DNA of 13,257 bases from CBIFWW01 sp966186435 (GTDB lineage Bacteria > Pseudomonadota > Gammaproteobacteria > Enterobacterales > Enterobacteriaceae), in NCBI GenBank assembly GCA_966186435.1, contig CBIFWW010000093.1, positions 1 to 13,257 of the forward strand. The letters are read 5' to 3'. Positions 5,957-13,257 of the stretch are shown here, one piece after another. Below the pieces are notes generated by a model, which was given only the letters and a program-made list of their open reading frames with translations, did not search any database and was not told where the DNA came from. How positions within the stretch are numbered: position 1 is the stretch's first letter; every line of letters starts with the position of its first letter. The translations under genes were made by a program, and so were the position numbers.

Positions 5957-7935
5957 CCCATCTGGAATCAGGTAATGCTGCGCCCTTAGGCGCCAGTTTT
6001 GATGGTACTGGCATCAATTTTACCTTGTTCTCGGCTCACGCAGAGGCCGTTGAGTTATGCCTGTTTGATAGCGATGGCAACGAACAACGCTATCTGATGC
6101 CGGCGCGCACCGGTGATATCTGGCACGGCTATCTACCCGGGGGGCGACCTGGGCTGCGCTATGGTTATCGGGTTCACGGGCCTTTTGACCCGGCTCAAGG
6201 CCACCGCTTCAATCCGGCCAAACTACTGCTGGACCCTTGTGCATGTCTGGTGGATGGCGTGGTAGCGGATGATCCGCGTCTGTTTGGCGGGCTGGATCAT
6301 CCAGACCCACGGGACAGCGCCCCGGCGGCCCCAAAAGGTGTAGTTGTCCACGATAATTACGCCTGGGAAGGGGACGTCTCACCCAACATCCCTTGGGGTG
6401 AAACGGTCATTTATGAAGCCCATGTCCGTGGGTTGACCAAGCTACATCCTGGTATTCCAGAGGCGTTGCGCGGCACCTACGCCGCCTTGGCCCACCCGGT
6501 GATGATCGACTATTTCAAAAAGCTGGGTATCACCGCGTTGGAACTGCTGCCGGTGGCCCAGTTTGCCAGTGAGCCGCGCCTGCTACGGATGGGGCTAACC
6601 AATTACTGGGGCTATAACCCGCTGGCGATGTTAGCGGTGGAACCGGCTTACGCCCAAGGAGGCAAACCTGAAAATGCCCTTAATGAATTCCGCGATGCGG
6701 TGAAGGCCCTACACCGGGCGGGTATTGAAGTGATCCTCGATATCGTTCTCAACCATACGGCGGAAACCGATGTGGAAGGGCCAACTTTATCGCTACGGGG
6801 CCTGGATAACCGTAGCTATTACTGGTTGCAGGAAAACGGCGAATACGAAAACTGGACCGGGTGTGGCAACACTCTCAATCTGAGCCACCCGGCAGTGGTG
6901 GAATACGCTATGGGTTGCCTGCGTTTTTGGGTTGAGGAATGCCACGTAGACGGGTTCCGCTTTGACCTCGCCACTGTCATGGGCCGCACCCCGGAGTTCC
7001 GTCAGGATGCGCCGCTGTTTGAGGCCATCAAAAACGATCCCCGGCTGTCGCAGGTGAAGCTAATTGCCGAGCCGTGGGACATCGGCAAGGGCGGTTATCA
7101 TGTGGGTAACTTCCCGGCGCTGTTTGCCGAGTGGAACGACCATTTCCGGGACGGTATGCGCCGCTTCTGGCTTCATGGGGATCTCACCGCCGGTGGGTTT
7201 GCCTGCCGTTTCGCTGGCTCCAGCGATGTGTACCAATGTGAAGGGAAATTGCCCTCGGCCAGTATCAATTTAATCACGGCCCACGACGGCTTCACCCTGC
7301 GTGATTGTGTCTCTTATGACCACAAACACAATGAAGCAAATGGGGAAGATAACCGCGACGGCACAGATAACAACTACAGTTATAACCATGGGTTTGAGGG
7401 TATCGGTGCCGGGCTATCGGTGGTTGAGCATCGCCGGGCCAGTCTCCATGCCATGCTTACCACCCTGCTGCTGTCACAGGGGACGCCAATGCTGTTGGCC
7501 GGGGATGAACACGGGCACAGTCAGCACGGCAACAACAATGCGTATTGCCAGGATAACGCCCTGACCTGGCTTGATTGGGAGCAGGCCAACCCTGGCCTTA
7601 CTGCCTTTACTGCCGCATTGATTCATTTACGTAAAGTCATTCCCGCCCTGACCCTTAACCAGTGGTGGCAGGAAGGTGATGGCAATGTGAATTGGTTAAA
7701 CAAGGAAGCACAGCCGTTACAAACCGACGAATGGCAACGTAGGGTCTGCCGTATGCAGATCTTGCTTTCCGGCCGTTGGCTCATTGCGATTAACGCCACT
7801 GATGAAGTGGGTGAAATTGTATTACCTGAGGGCCAATGGCGCGCCATTCCTCCGTTTGCCGGGTCTGAAAACCCGGTAGTTTTGGCTGTATGGCATGGTC
7901 CCGCGCACGGGGTGTGCGTATTCCAGAAGTCATAA
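5953..7935 (+). CDS. glgX: Glycogen debranching enzyme (limit-dextrin alpha-1,6-glucohydrolase)
   Basis: This enzyme hydrolyses alpha-1,6 branches, preferring the short stubs left after GlgP has trimmed outer chains, and releases maltotetraose-type oligosaccharides. The 660-aa protein has a CBM48 module (about 8-150), a GH13 barrel and a C-terminal beta domain. Catalytic residues are Asp338 (VDGFRFDLA), Glu373 (IAEPWD) and Asp445 (TAHDGFT), two higher than E. coli because of a small insertion around AQGGKPENA. The ATG at 5953 overlaps the glgB stop (ATGA) and has GGAGG 4 bases upstream. An in-frame GTG at 5932 would lie inside glgB and is less likely. The tight overlap with glgB implies coupled translation. 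Its last 120 bases probably also serve as the glgC leader. Confidence 0.96.
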   Translation: MTHLESGNAAPLGASFDGTGINFTLFSAHAEAVELCLFDSDGNEQRYLMPARTGDIWHGYLPGGRPGLRYGYRVHGPFDPAQGHRFNPAKLLLDPCACLVDGVVADDPRLFGGLDHPDPRDSAPAAPKGVVVHDNYAWEGDVSPNIPWGETVIYEAHVRGLTKLHPGIPEALRGTYAALAHPVMIDYFKKLGITALELLPVAQFASEPRLLRMGLTNYWGYNPLAMLAVEPAYAQGGKPENALNEFRDAVKALHRAGIEVILDIVLNHTAETDVEGPTLSLRGLDNRSYYWLQENGEYENWTGCGNTLNLSHPAVVEYAMGCLRFWVEECHVDGFRFDLATVMGRTPEFRQDAPLFEAIKNDPRLSQVKLIAEPWDIGKGGYHVGNFPALFAEWNDHFRDGMRRFWLHGDLTAGGFACRFAGSSDVYQCEGKLPSASINLITAHDGFTLRDCVSYDHKHNEANGEDNRDGTDNNYSYNHGFEGIGAGLSVVEHRRASLHAMLTTLLLSQGTPMLLAGDEHGHSQHGNNNAYCQDNALTWLDWEQANPGLTAFTAALIHLRKVIPALTLNQWWQEGDGNVNWLNKEAQPLQTDEWQRRVCRMQILLSGRWLIAINATDEVGEIVLPEGQWRAIPPFAGSENPVVLAVWHGPAHGVCVFQKS

Positions 7936-7944
7936 GATAAGGAG
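7904..7944 (+). promoter_or_regulatory. CsrA-type leader of glgC with altered hairpin loop
   Basis: In E. coli CsrA represses glgC by binding a hairpin (stem CACAC/GTGTG, loop GGATT) and the Shine-Dalgarno just upstream of the start. The same place here has a 5-base-pair stem CGCAC (7904-7908) with GTGCG (7914-7918) and loop GGGGT, so the stem is kept but the GGA is gone. The Shine-Dalgarno AAGGAG (7939-7944), 6 bases before the ATG, keeps its GGA. CsrA binding is inferred from homology, and the hairpin site is probably weakened. Confidence 0.55.
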
Positions 7945-7950
7945 TCAGTC

Positions 7951-9231
7951 ATGGTTAAATTAGAAAAAGATTCATTGATGATGGCACGCCAGCTGCCAAT
8001 GAAATCCGTCGCGCTTATTCTGGCGGGGGGGCGCGGGAGTCGCTTAAAAGATCTGACGACCACACGCGCCAAGCCTGCTGTCCACTTCGGTGGTAAGTTC
8101 CGCATCATCGATTTCGCACTGTCGAACTGCCTGAACTCCGGTATTCGTCGTATTGGTGTCATCACCCAATATCAGTCCCACACCCTGGTTCAGCACATCC
8201 AGCGCGGTTGGTCTTTCTTCAGCGAAGAGATGAATGAATTCGTCGATCTGCTACCGGCCCAGCAGCGTGTTACTGGTGAAAACTGGTACCGCGGTACTGC
8301 CGATGCGGTGACCCAAAACCTGGACATCATCCGCCGCTATAACGCCGAGTATGTGGTGATCCTGGCCGGTGACCATATCTATAAGCAAGACTACTCGCGC
8401 ATGCTGATCGACCACGCAGAAAAAGGCGCACGTTGCACCGTGGCCTGTATGCCGGTGCCAAAAGAAGAAGCCTTTGCCTTTGGTGTCATGGCGGTGGACG
8501 AAAACGACAAGATTATTGATTTCGTTGAGAAACCGGCCAACCCACCGACCATGCCAGGGAACGATCAGAAATCGCTGGCGAGTATGGGGATTTATATTTT
8601 CGACGCTGAATATCTTTACCAGTTACTGGAAGACGACGACAACGACGAAAGCTCCAGCCACGATTTCGGTAAAGACATCATTCCTAAAGTGGTGTCCGAG
8701 GGGGCTGCCTTTGCTCACCCGTTCCCGCTCTCCTGCGTGCAGTCCGATCCAACGGCAGAACCCTACTGGCGTGATGTGGGGACATTGGAAGCCTACTGGA
8801 AAGCCAACCTCGATCTCGCCTCCGTCACTCCGGAACTGGACATGTACGACCAGGACTGGCCGATCCGCACCCACATGGAATCTCTGCCACCGGCCAAGTT
8901 CGTTCAGGACCGCTCTGGTAGCCACGGTATGACGTTGAACTCCCTGGTATCCGGTGGTTGCATTATCTCCGGCTCGGTGGTGGTGCAATCGGTTCTATTC
9001 CCACGAGTACGGGTGAACTCTTTCTGTAATATCGATTCCGCCGTATTACTTCCAGATGTGTGGGTGGGCCGCTCATGCCGCCTGCGCCGCTGCATTATCG
9101 ACCGGGCATGCAAAATCCCTGAGGGTTTGGTCATTGGGGAGAACGCAGAAGAAGATGCGCGCCGTTTCTATCGCTCAGAAGAAGGGATTGTTTTAGTGAC
9201 GCGGGAAATGCTCGCCAAATTAAAAGACTGA
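7951..9231 (+). CDS. glgC: Glucose-1-phosphate adenylyltransferase (ADP-glucose pyrophosphorylase)
   Basis: This enzyme makes ADP-glucose and pyrophosphate from ATP and glucose-1-phosphate, the committed and usually allosterically controlled step of bacterial glycogen synthesis. The 426-aa protein has a nucleotidyltransferase domain with LILAGGRGSRL (22-32), Tyr113 (ATP region), Asp141 (LAGDH) and Lys194 (VEKPANPP, glucose-1-phosphate), followed by a C-terminal left-handed beta-helix. The residue matching E. coli Lys39, which binds the activator fructose-1,6-bisphosphate, is Thr38 (LTTTRAKPA). The neighbouring Arg39, His45 and Arg51 are kept. The C-terminus (REMLAKLKD) is a few residues shorter than in E. 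coli and has Ala422 where I align Arg423. The ATG follows AAGGAG by 6 bases and lies 15 bases after glgX. Likely control is by CsrA and by AMP inhibition. Confidence 0.97.
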   Translation: MVKLEKDSLMMARQLPMKSVALILAGGRGSRLKDLTTTRAKPAVHFGGKFRIIDFALSNCLNSGIRRIGVITQYQSHTLVQHIQRGWSFFSEEMNEFVDLLPAQQRVTGENWYRGTADAVTQNLDIIRRYNAEYVVILAGDHIYKQDYSRMLIDHAEKGARCTVACMPVPKEEAFAFGVMAVDENDKIIDFVEKPANPPTMPGNDQKSLASMGIYIFDAEYLYQLLEDDDNDESSSHDFGKDIIPKVVSEGAAFAHPFPLSCVQSDPTAEPYWRDVGTLEAYWKANLDLASVTPELDMYDQDWPIRTHMESLPPAKFVQDRSGSHGMTLNSLVSGGCIISGSVVVQSVLFPRVRVNSFCNIDSAVLLPDVWVGRSCRLRRCIIDRACKIPEGLVIGENAEEDARRFYRSEEGIVLVTREMLAKLKD

Positions 9232-9328
9232 GTCATGCAGGAAAAGGACTTCATGCGCCCGGGTGGGTGCAGATTAACAAGAATGGTTGGGCGCACCTTT
9301 GGTGCCGAGAGTTTAAACGGGAGCCATA
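9232..9328 (+). other. glgC-glgA spacer with competing hairpins
   Basis: In E. coli glgC and glgA overlap, whereas here 97 bases separate them. The spacer can form a 7-base-pair stem, TGCGCCC (9254-9260) with GGGCGCA (9289-9295), or a smaller hairpin, GCACC (9293-9297) with GGTGC (9301-9305). They share 9293-9295 and exclude each other. The palindrome GTTTAAAC lies at 9311-9318 and the glgA Shine-Dalgarno GGGAG at 9319-9323. The glgC frame stays open after its TGA until 9354, but no sign of readthrough is visible. Confidence 0.5.
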
Positions 9329-10762
9329 ATGCAGGTTTTACACGTCTGTTCTGAGATGTTTCCATTACTAAAGACCGGGGGGCTAGCGGATGTAATCGGT
9401 GCGCTGCCAGCCGCTCAAAAAGAGGCCGGCATTGACGCACGCGTGCTGCTGCCTGCATTTCCGGACATCCGCCGCGGGATTAGCGACTTGCAGGTTGTCA
9501 CCCGCCGGGATACCTTTGCCGGGCATTTTGCCTTGCTTTACGGCCAGTACAATGGGGTGGGCGTCTATTTGATTGATGCCCCGCATCTGTATGACCGCCC
9601 AGGGAGTCCATACCACGACACCAACCAGTTTGCCTATGTCGATAACGTATTGCGCTTTGCGCTGCTCGGCTGGGTAGGGTGTGAAATGGCCTGTGGCCTG
9701 GACCCATTCTGGCATCCGCAAGTAGTGCATGCCCACGACTGGCACGCTGGTCTGGTTCCGGCTTATCTGACAGCCCGCGGCCGCCCGGCGAAATCAGTAT
9801 TTACCGTACATAACCTGGCCTACCAGGGGATGTTCTATGCCCATCATATGAATGATATCGACCTGCCGTGGTCGTTCTATAACATGCATGGGCTGGAGTT
9901 TAACGGCCAGATTTCCTACTTAAAGGCAGGTTTGTTCTACGCCGACCATATCACCGCCGTCAGCCCGACTTACGCCCGTGAAATTACCGAGCCGCAGTTT
10001 GCCTATGGTATGGAAGGGTTATTGCGCCAGCGTCACCGTGAAGGCCGCCTCTCCGGGATACTCAACGGGGTAGACGAAGCCATCTGGAGCCCGACTTCGG
10101 ACCTGTTACTGGCGTCACGTTACCACCGTGATACCCTCGAAGAGAAAGCAGAAAACAAGCGCCAGCTCCAGGTTGCCATGGGTCTTAAAGTGGATGATAA
10201 AGCGCCGCTGTTTGCGGTGGTTAGCCGCCTCACCAGCCAGAAAGGACTGGATCTGGTACTGGAGGCGTTGCCGGGTCTGCTCGAGCAGGGCGGCCAACTG
10301 GCGCTGCTGGGCGCGGGCGATCCGGTATTGCAGGAAGGTTTCCTGGCGGCGGCAGCGGAACATCCAGGGCAGGTCGGGGTGCAGATTGGCTATCATGAGG
10401 CCTTCTCCCACCGCATTATGGGCGGTGCCGATGTTATCCTGGTGCCGAGCCGTTTCGAGCCTTGTGGCTTAACCCAACTTTATGGTCTGAAATACGGCAC
10501 CTTGCCGCTGGTGCGCCGTACCGGTGGATTGGCGGATACCGTTTCTGATTGTTCACTGGAAAATCTGGCTGATGGTGTTGCCACCGGTTTTGTGTTTGAA
10601 GATAGCAATGCCTGGTCCTTGTTGCGGGCGATCCGGCGGGCTTTCGTATTGTGGTCCCGTCCTTCGCTGTGGCGTTTTGTTCAACGTCAGGCCATGGCAA
10701 TGGATTTTAGCTGGCAAGTAGCAGCGCAATCTTACCGCGATCTCTATCAACGCTTGATGTAA
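9329..10762 (+). CDS. glgA: Glycogen synthase (ADP-glucose type)
   Basis: This GT5-family glycosyltransferase transfers glucose from ADP-glucose to the non-reducing end of an alpha-1,4-glucan. The 477-aa protein equals the E. coli length. It shows the KTGGL motif with Lys15 (ADP-glucose binding), His161 (VFTVHNLAYQ), Arg300 and Lys305 (VVSRLTSQKG) and Glu377 (SRFEPCGLTQ) at the E. coli numbers. Two Rossmann domains span about 2-240 and 250-460, with the C-terminal helix crossing back. The ATG at 9329 has GGGAG 5 bases upstream, and MQVLHVCSEMFPLLKTGG is the standard N-terminus. It follows glgC after 97 bases, and glgP follows 20 bases after its stop. Co-transcription with glgC and glgP fits their linked roles. 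Confidence 0.98.
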   Translation: MQVLHVCSEMFPLLKTGGLADVIGALPAAQKEAGIDARVLLPAFPDIRRGISDLQVVTRRDTFAGHFALLYGQYNGVGVYLIDAPHLYDRPGSPYHDTNQFAYVDNVLRFALLGWVGCEMACGLDPFWHPQVVHAHDWHAGLVPAYLTARGRPAKSVFTVHNLAYQGMFYAHHMNDIDLPWSFYNMHGLEFNGQISYLKAGLFYADHITAVSPTYAREITEPQFAYGMEGLLRQRHREGRLSGILNGVDEAIWSPTSDLLLASRYHRDTLEEKAENKRQLQVAMGLKVDDKAPLFAVVSRLTSQKGLDLVLEALPGLLEQGGQLALLGAGDPVLQEGFLAAAAEHPGQVGVQIGYHEAFSHRIMGGADVILVPSRFEPCGLTQLYGLKYGTLPLVRRTGGLADTVSDCSLENLADGVATGFVFEDSNAWSLLRAIRRAFVLWSRPSLWRFVQRQAMAMDFSWQVAAQSYRDLYQRLM

Positions 10763-10782
10763 TCATTCAGGAATCACGTACT

Positions 10783-13230
10783 ATGAACGCACCCTTTAGT
10801 TACGCTTCCCCGACGCTCAGCGTTGAGGCCCTGAAGCACTCAATTGCCTACAAGCTGATGTTTACCATCGGTAAAGATCCCGCCATTGCCAACAAGCATG
10901 AGTGGTTGAACGCCACCCTGTTTGCGGTACGGGACCGCATGGTTGAACGCTGGCTGCGCTCCAACCGCGCCCAACTCTCCCAGGAAGACCGCCAGGTGTA
11001 TTATCTGTCGATGGAATTCCTGATTGGCCGCACCCTTTCCAACGCCCTGTTATCGCTCGGTATTTATGAAGATATCAATAATGCGCTGGAAGAGATGGGC
11101 CTAAACCTTGAAGAGCTGATCGACGAAGAAAACGACCCTGGTCTGGGCAATGGCGGCTTAGGCCGTCTGGCTGCCTGCTTCCTCGACTCCCTGGCGACCT
11201 TAGGGCTGCCGGGCCGTGGCTATGGCATCCGCTATGACTACGGTATGTTCAAACAGAACATTGTCGATGGCCGCCAGAAAGAGTCACCGGACTACTGGCT
11301 GGAATACGGTAACCCGTGGGAATTTAAGCGCCATAACACCCGTTACAAGGTACGCTTCGGTGGCCGTATCCAGCAGGAAGGTAAAAAATCCCGCTGGGTT
11401 GAAACCGAAGAGATCCTAGCCGTCGCTTACGATCAGATTATCCCCGGTTATGATACCGACGCTACAAACACCCTGCGTCTGTGGAATGCCCAGGCCAGTA
11501 GCGAGATCAACCTCGGTAAGTTCAACCAGGGTGATTACTTTGCCGCAGTGGAAGATAAAAACCACTCGGAGAACGTATCCCGGGTGCTGTACCCCGATGA
11601 CTCCACCTACTCAGGCCGCGAGCTGCGTCTGCGCCAGGAATACTTCCTGGTCTCCTCCACGGTGCAGGATATTCTTAACCGCCACTACATGTTGCATAAG
11701 ACCTATAACAACCTGGCGGACAAGATCGCGATCCACCTCAACGACACCCATCCGGTGTTGTCGATCCCAGAATTAATGCGTTTGCTGATCGATGAGCATC
11801 GCTTTACCTGGGAAGACGCCTTTGAAGTGGCCTGCCAGGTTTTCTCCTATACCAACCACACATTGATGAGTGAAGCCCTGGAGAGCTGGCCGGTAGACAT
11901 GCTTGGTAAGATCCTGCCGCGCCATTTACAGATTATCTTTGAAATCAACGACTACTTCTTGAAAACTATTAAGGAGCAGTATCCGGATAATCCCGGGCTG
12001 CTGAGCCGTTGCTCGATCATTGATGAATCCAATGGCCGCCAGGTGCGTATGGCCTGGCTGGCGGTGGTGATCAGCCATAAAGTTAACGGGGTATCGGAAC
12101 TGCACTCCAACCTGATGGTGCAATCGCTGTTTGCCGATTTTGCCGCTATCTTCCCGATGCGCTTCTGCAACAAGACCAACGGGGTCACCCCGCGCCGCTG
12201 GCTGGCGCTGGCTAACCCGTCCTTGTCTGACGTGCTGGATGAACATATTGGCCACACCTGGCGTACCGATCTCAGCCAGTTGAGTGAACTGCTACCGCAT
12301 GCGGATTACCCGCAGGTGATTAAGCAGGTTCAGGGTGCGAAGCTTGAGAACAAAAAGCGTCTGGCGGCTTATATCGGCCAGCAGCTCAATGTGGTGGTCA
12401 ACCCGAAAGCGCTGTTCGATGTGCAGATCAAACGTATCCACGAATATAAGCGCCAGTTGATGAATGTGCTGCACGTGATCACCCGCTATAACCGTATCAA
12501 AGACGATCCGGAAGCCGAGTGGGTACCACGGGTGAATATCTTCGCCGGTAAAGCCGCCTCGGCCTACTATATGGCGAAGCACATCATTCATTTGATCAAT
12601 GACGTGGCAGCGGTGATCAACAACGATCCGGTGGTGAAAGATCGCCTAAAAGTGGTGTTTATCCCGAACTACAGCGTGAGCCTGGCGCAGCTGATCATTC
12701 CGGCGGCGGATCTCTCCGAGCAAATCTCTCTCGCCGGTACGGAAGCCTCCGGTACCAGTAACATGAAGTTTTCACTCAATGGGGCGCTGACCATTGGTAC
12801 CCTGGATGGGGCCAACATTGAGATCCAGAAGCACGTGGGTGAAGAGAATATCTTTATCTTCGGTAACACGGCGGAAGAGGTGGAAGATCTGCGGCGTAAG
12901 GGGTACAACCCGCGCGAGTACTACGAGCAGGATGAAGAACTGCGCCGGGTGCTGACCCAGATTGGCACCGGGGTGTTTAACCCACAGGATCCGGGGCGCT
13001 ACCGTGACCTGCTGGATTCGTTGATTAACTTTGGCGATCACTACCAGGTGTTGGCGGATTACCGCAGCTATGTGGATTGCCAGGATGAAGTAGATAACCT
13101 GTATCTGGAGCCGGAAGCCTGGGCCGCTAAAGCGATGCACAACATCGCCAACATGGGCTACTTCTCTTCTGACCGGACTATTCAGGAATACGCCGACGAG
13201 ATCTGGAACATTAAACCTGTGCGCCTGTAA
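10783..13230 (+). CDS. glgP: Glycogen phosphorylase
   Basis: This PLP-dependent GT35-family enzyme phosphorolyses outer alpha-1,4 chains of glycogen to glucose-1-phosphate and leaves short stubs for GlgX. The 815-aa protein equals E. coli GlgP in length. It carries the GLGNGGLGRL substrate/PLP-phosphate loop (120-129), Lys550, Arg551 and Lys556 in KRIHEYKRQ (phosphate and substrate contacts), and the PLP-binding Lys662 in EASGTSNMKF. The ATG has AGGA 10 bases upstream and gives the expected N-terminus MNAPFSYASPTLSVEALKH. The gene is last in the operon within this window, 20 bases after glgA. Context and N-terminus favour GlgP over the paralogue MalP. It looks intact, with its stop at 13228-13230. 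Confidence 0.98.
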   Translation: MNAPFSYASPTLSVEALKHSIAYKLMFTIGKDPAIANKHEWLNATLFAVRDRMVERWLRSNRAQLSQEDRQVYYLSMEFLIGRTLSNALLSLGIYEDINNALEEMGLNLEELIDEENDPGLGNGGLGRLAACFLDSLATLGLPGRGYGIRYDYGMFKQNIVDGRQKESPDYWLEYGNPWEFKRHNTRYKVRFGGRIQQEGKKSRWVETEEILAVAYDQIIPGYDTDATNTLRLWNAQASSEINLGKFNQGDYFAAVEDKNHSENVSRVLYPDDSTYSGRELRLRQEYFLVSSTVQDILNRHYMLHKTYNNLADKIAIHLNDTHPVLSIPELMRLLIDEHRFTWEDAFEVACQVFSYTNHTLMSEALESWPVDMLGKILPRHLQIIFEINDYFLKTIKEQYPDNPGLLSRCSIIDESNGRQVRMAWLAVVISHKVNGVSELHSNLMVQSLFADFAAIFPMRFCNKTNGVTPRRWLALANPSLSDVLDEHIGHTWRTDLSQLSELLPHADYPQVIKQVQGAKLENKKRLAAYIGQQLNVVVNPKALFDVQIKRIHEYKRQLMNVLHVITRYNRIKDDPEAEWVPRVNIFAGKAASAYYMAKHIIHLINDVAAVINNDPVVKDRLKVVFIPNYSVSLAQLIIPAADLSEQISLAGTEASGTSNMKFSLNGALTIGTLDGANIEIQKHVGEENIFIFGNTAEEVEDLRRKGYNPREYYEQDEELRRVLTQIGTGVFNPQDPGRYRDLLDSLINFGDHYQVLADYRSYVDCQDEVDNLYLEPEAWAAKAMHNIANMGYFSSDRTIQEYADEIWNIKPVRL

Positions 13231-13257
13231 ATCCGGTGCAGCATAAAGGGGCCATTT
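13231..13257. other. Sequence after glgP, cut by window edge
   Basis: These 27 bases follow the glgP stop. A terminator would be expected here, and AAAGGGGCC near the end could be the left arm of one, but the window stops before any right arm can be seen. Confidence 0.3.

Noticed and set aside
7623..8165. 180-codon minus-strand frame across the glgX-glgC junction
   Set aside because: It opposes two intact conserved genes and has no family resemblance, so it is treated as a shadow.
1..13257. Defence island, mobile element, CRISPR array or other new system
   Set aside because: All long + strand genes are well-known core metabolism with normal order and intact lengths. There are no terminal repeats, integrase, transposase, repeat-spacer arrays or tRNA attachment sites.

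Overview
The window is a chromosomal core region of an enterobacterium (order Enterobacterales). All eight genes lie on the + strand: gntK, gntU, asd, glgB, glgX, glgC, glgA and glgP. Every protein is close to its Escherichia coli counterpart and nearly the same length. GlgB (728 aa from the chosen start), GlgA (477), GlgP (815) and GntU (446) match the E. coli lengths as I remember them. The organism is probably not Escherichia or Salmonella. The yhgN gene that E. coli carries between gntU and asd is absent, glgC and glgA are 97 bases apart instead of overlapping, and GlgC lacks the lysine that binds fructose-1,6-bisphosphate in E. coli. The GlgC change fits the Serratia/Hafnia type of ADP-glucose pyrophosphorylase, which is reported to lack a metabolite activator. 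I suggest a Yersiniaceae/Hafniaceae-like source without naming a genus. No mobile element, CRISPR array, rRNA or tRNA gene is visible.

Layout. Bases 1-107 hold the gluconate operon control region, with two GntR-type operators overlapping a promoter and a third, different LacI-family palindrome upstream. gntK (108-641) and gntU (638-1978) overlap by 4 bases and end at a strong intrinsic terminator (1996-2023). A gap of about 420 bases (1979-2394) holds three unexplained stem-loops and the asd promoter and leader. asd (2395-3501) ends at its own terminator (3518-3541). A 228-base leader (3542-3769) with folded elements and several GGA motifs precedes glgB. The glycogen operon glgB-glgX-glgC-glgA-glgP then runs to base 13230, with a 4-base overlap and gaps of 15, 97 and 20 bases.

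How the genes work together. GntU imports gluconate and GntK phosphorylates it to 6-phosphogluconate. Asd makes aspartate semialdehyde for lysine, diaminopimelate, threonine and methionine. GlgC makes ADP-glucose, GlgA polymerises it into alpha-1,4-glucan, GlgB adds alpha-1,6 branches, GlgP shortens outer chains to glucose-1-phosphate, and GlgX removes the stubs left by GlgP.

I do not see a new biological system here. The genes are well known. The points worth a second look are regulatory: the altered allosteric residue in GlgC, a CsrA-type hairpin before glgC that keeps its stem but has lost the GGA in its loop, a leader hairpin before asd that appears to covary with E. coli, and a structured GGA-rich leader before glgB. 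Comparisons with other species are from memory and were not computed.
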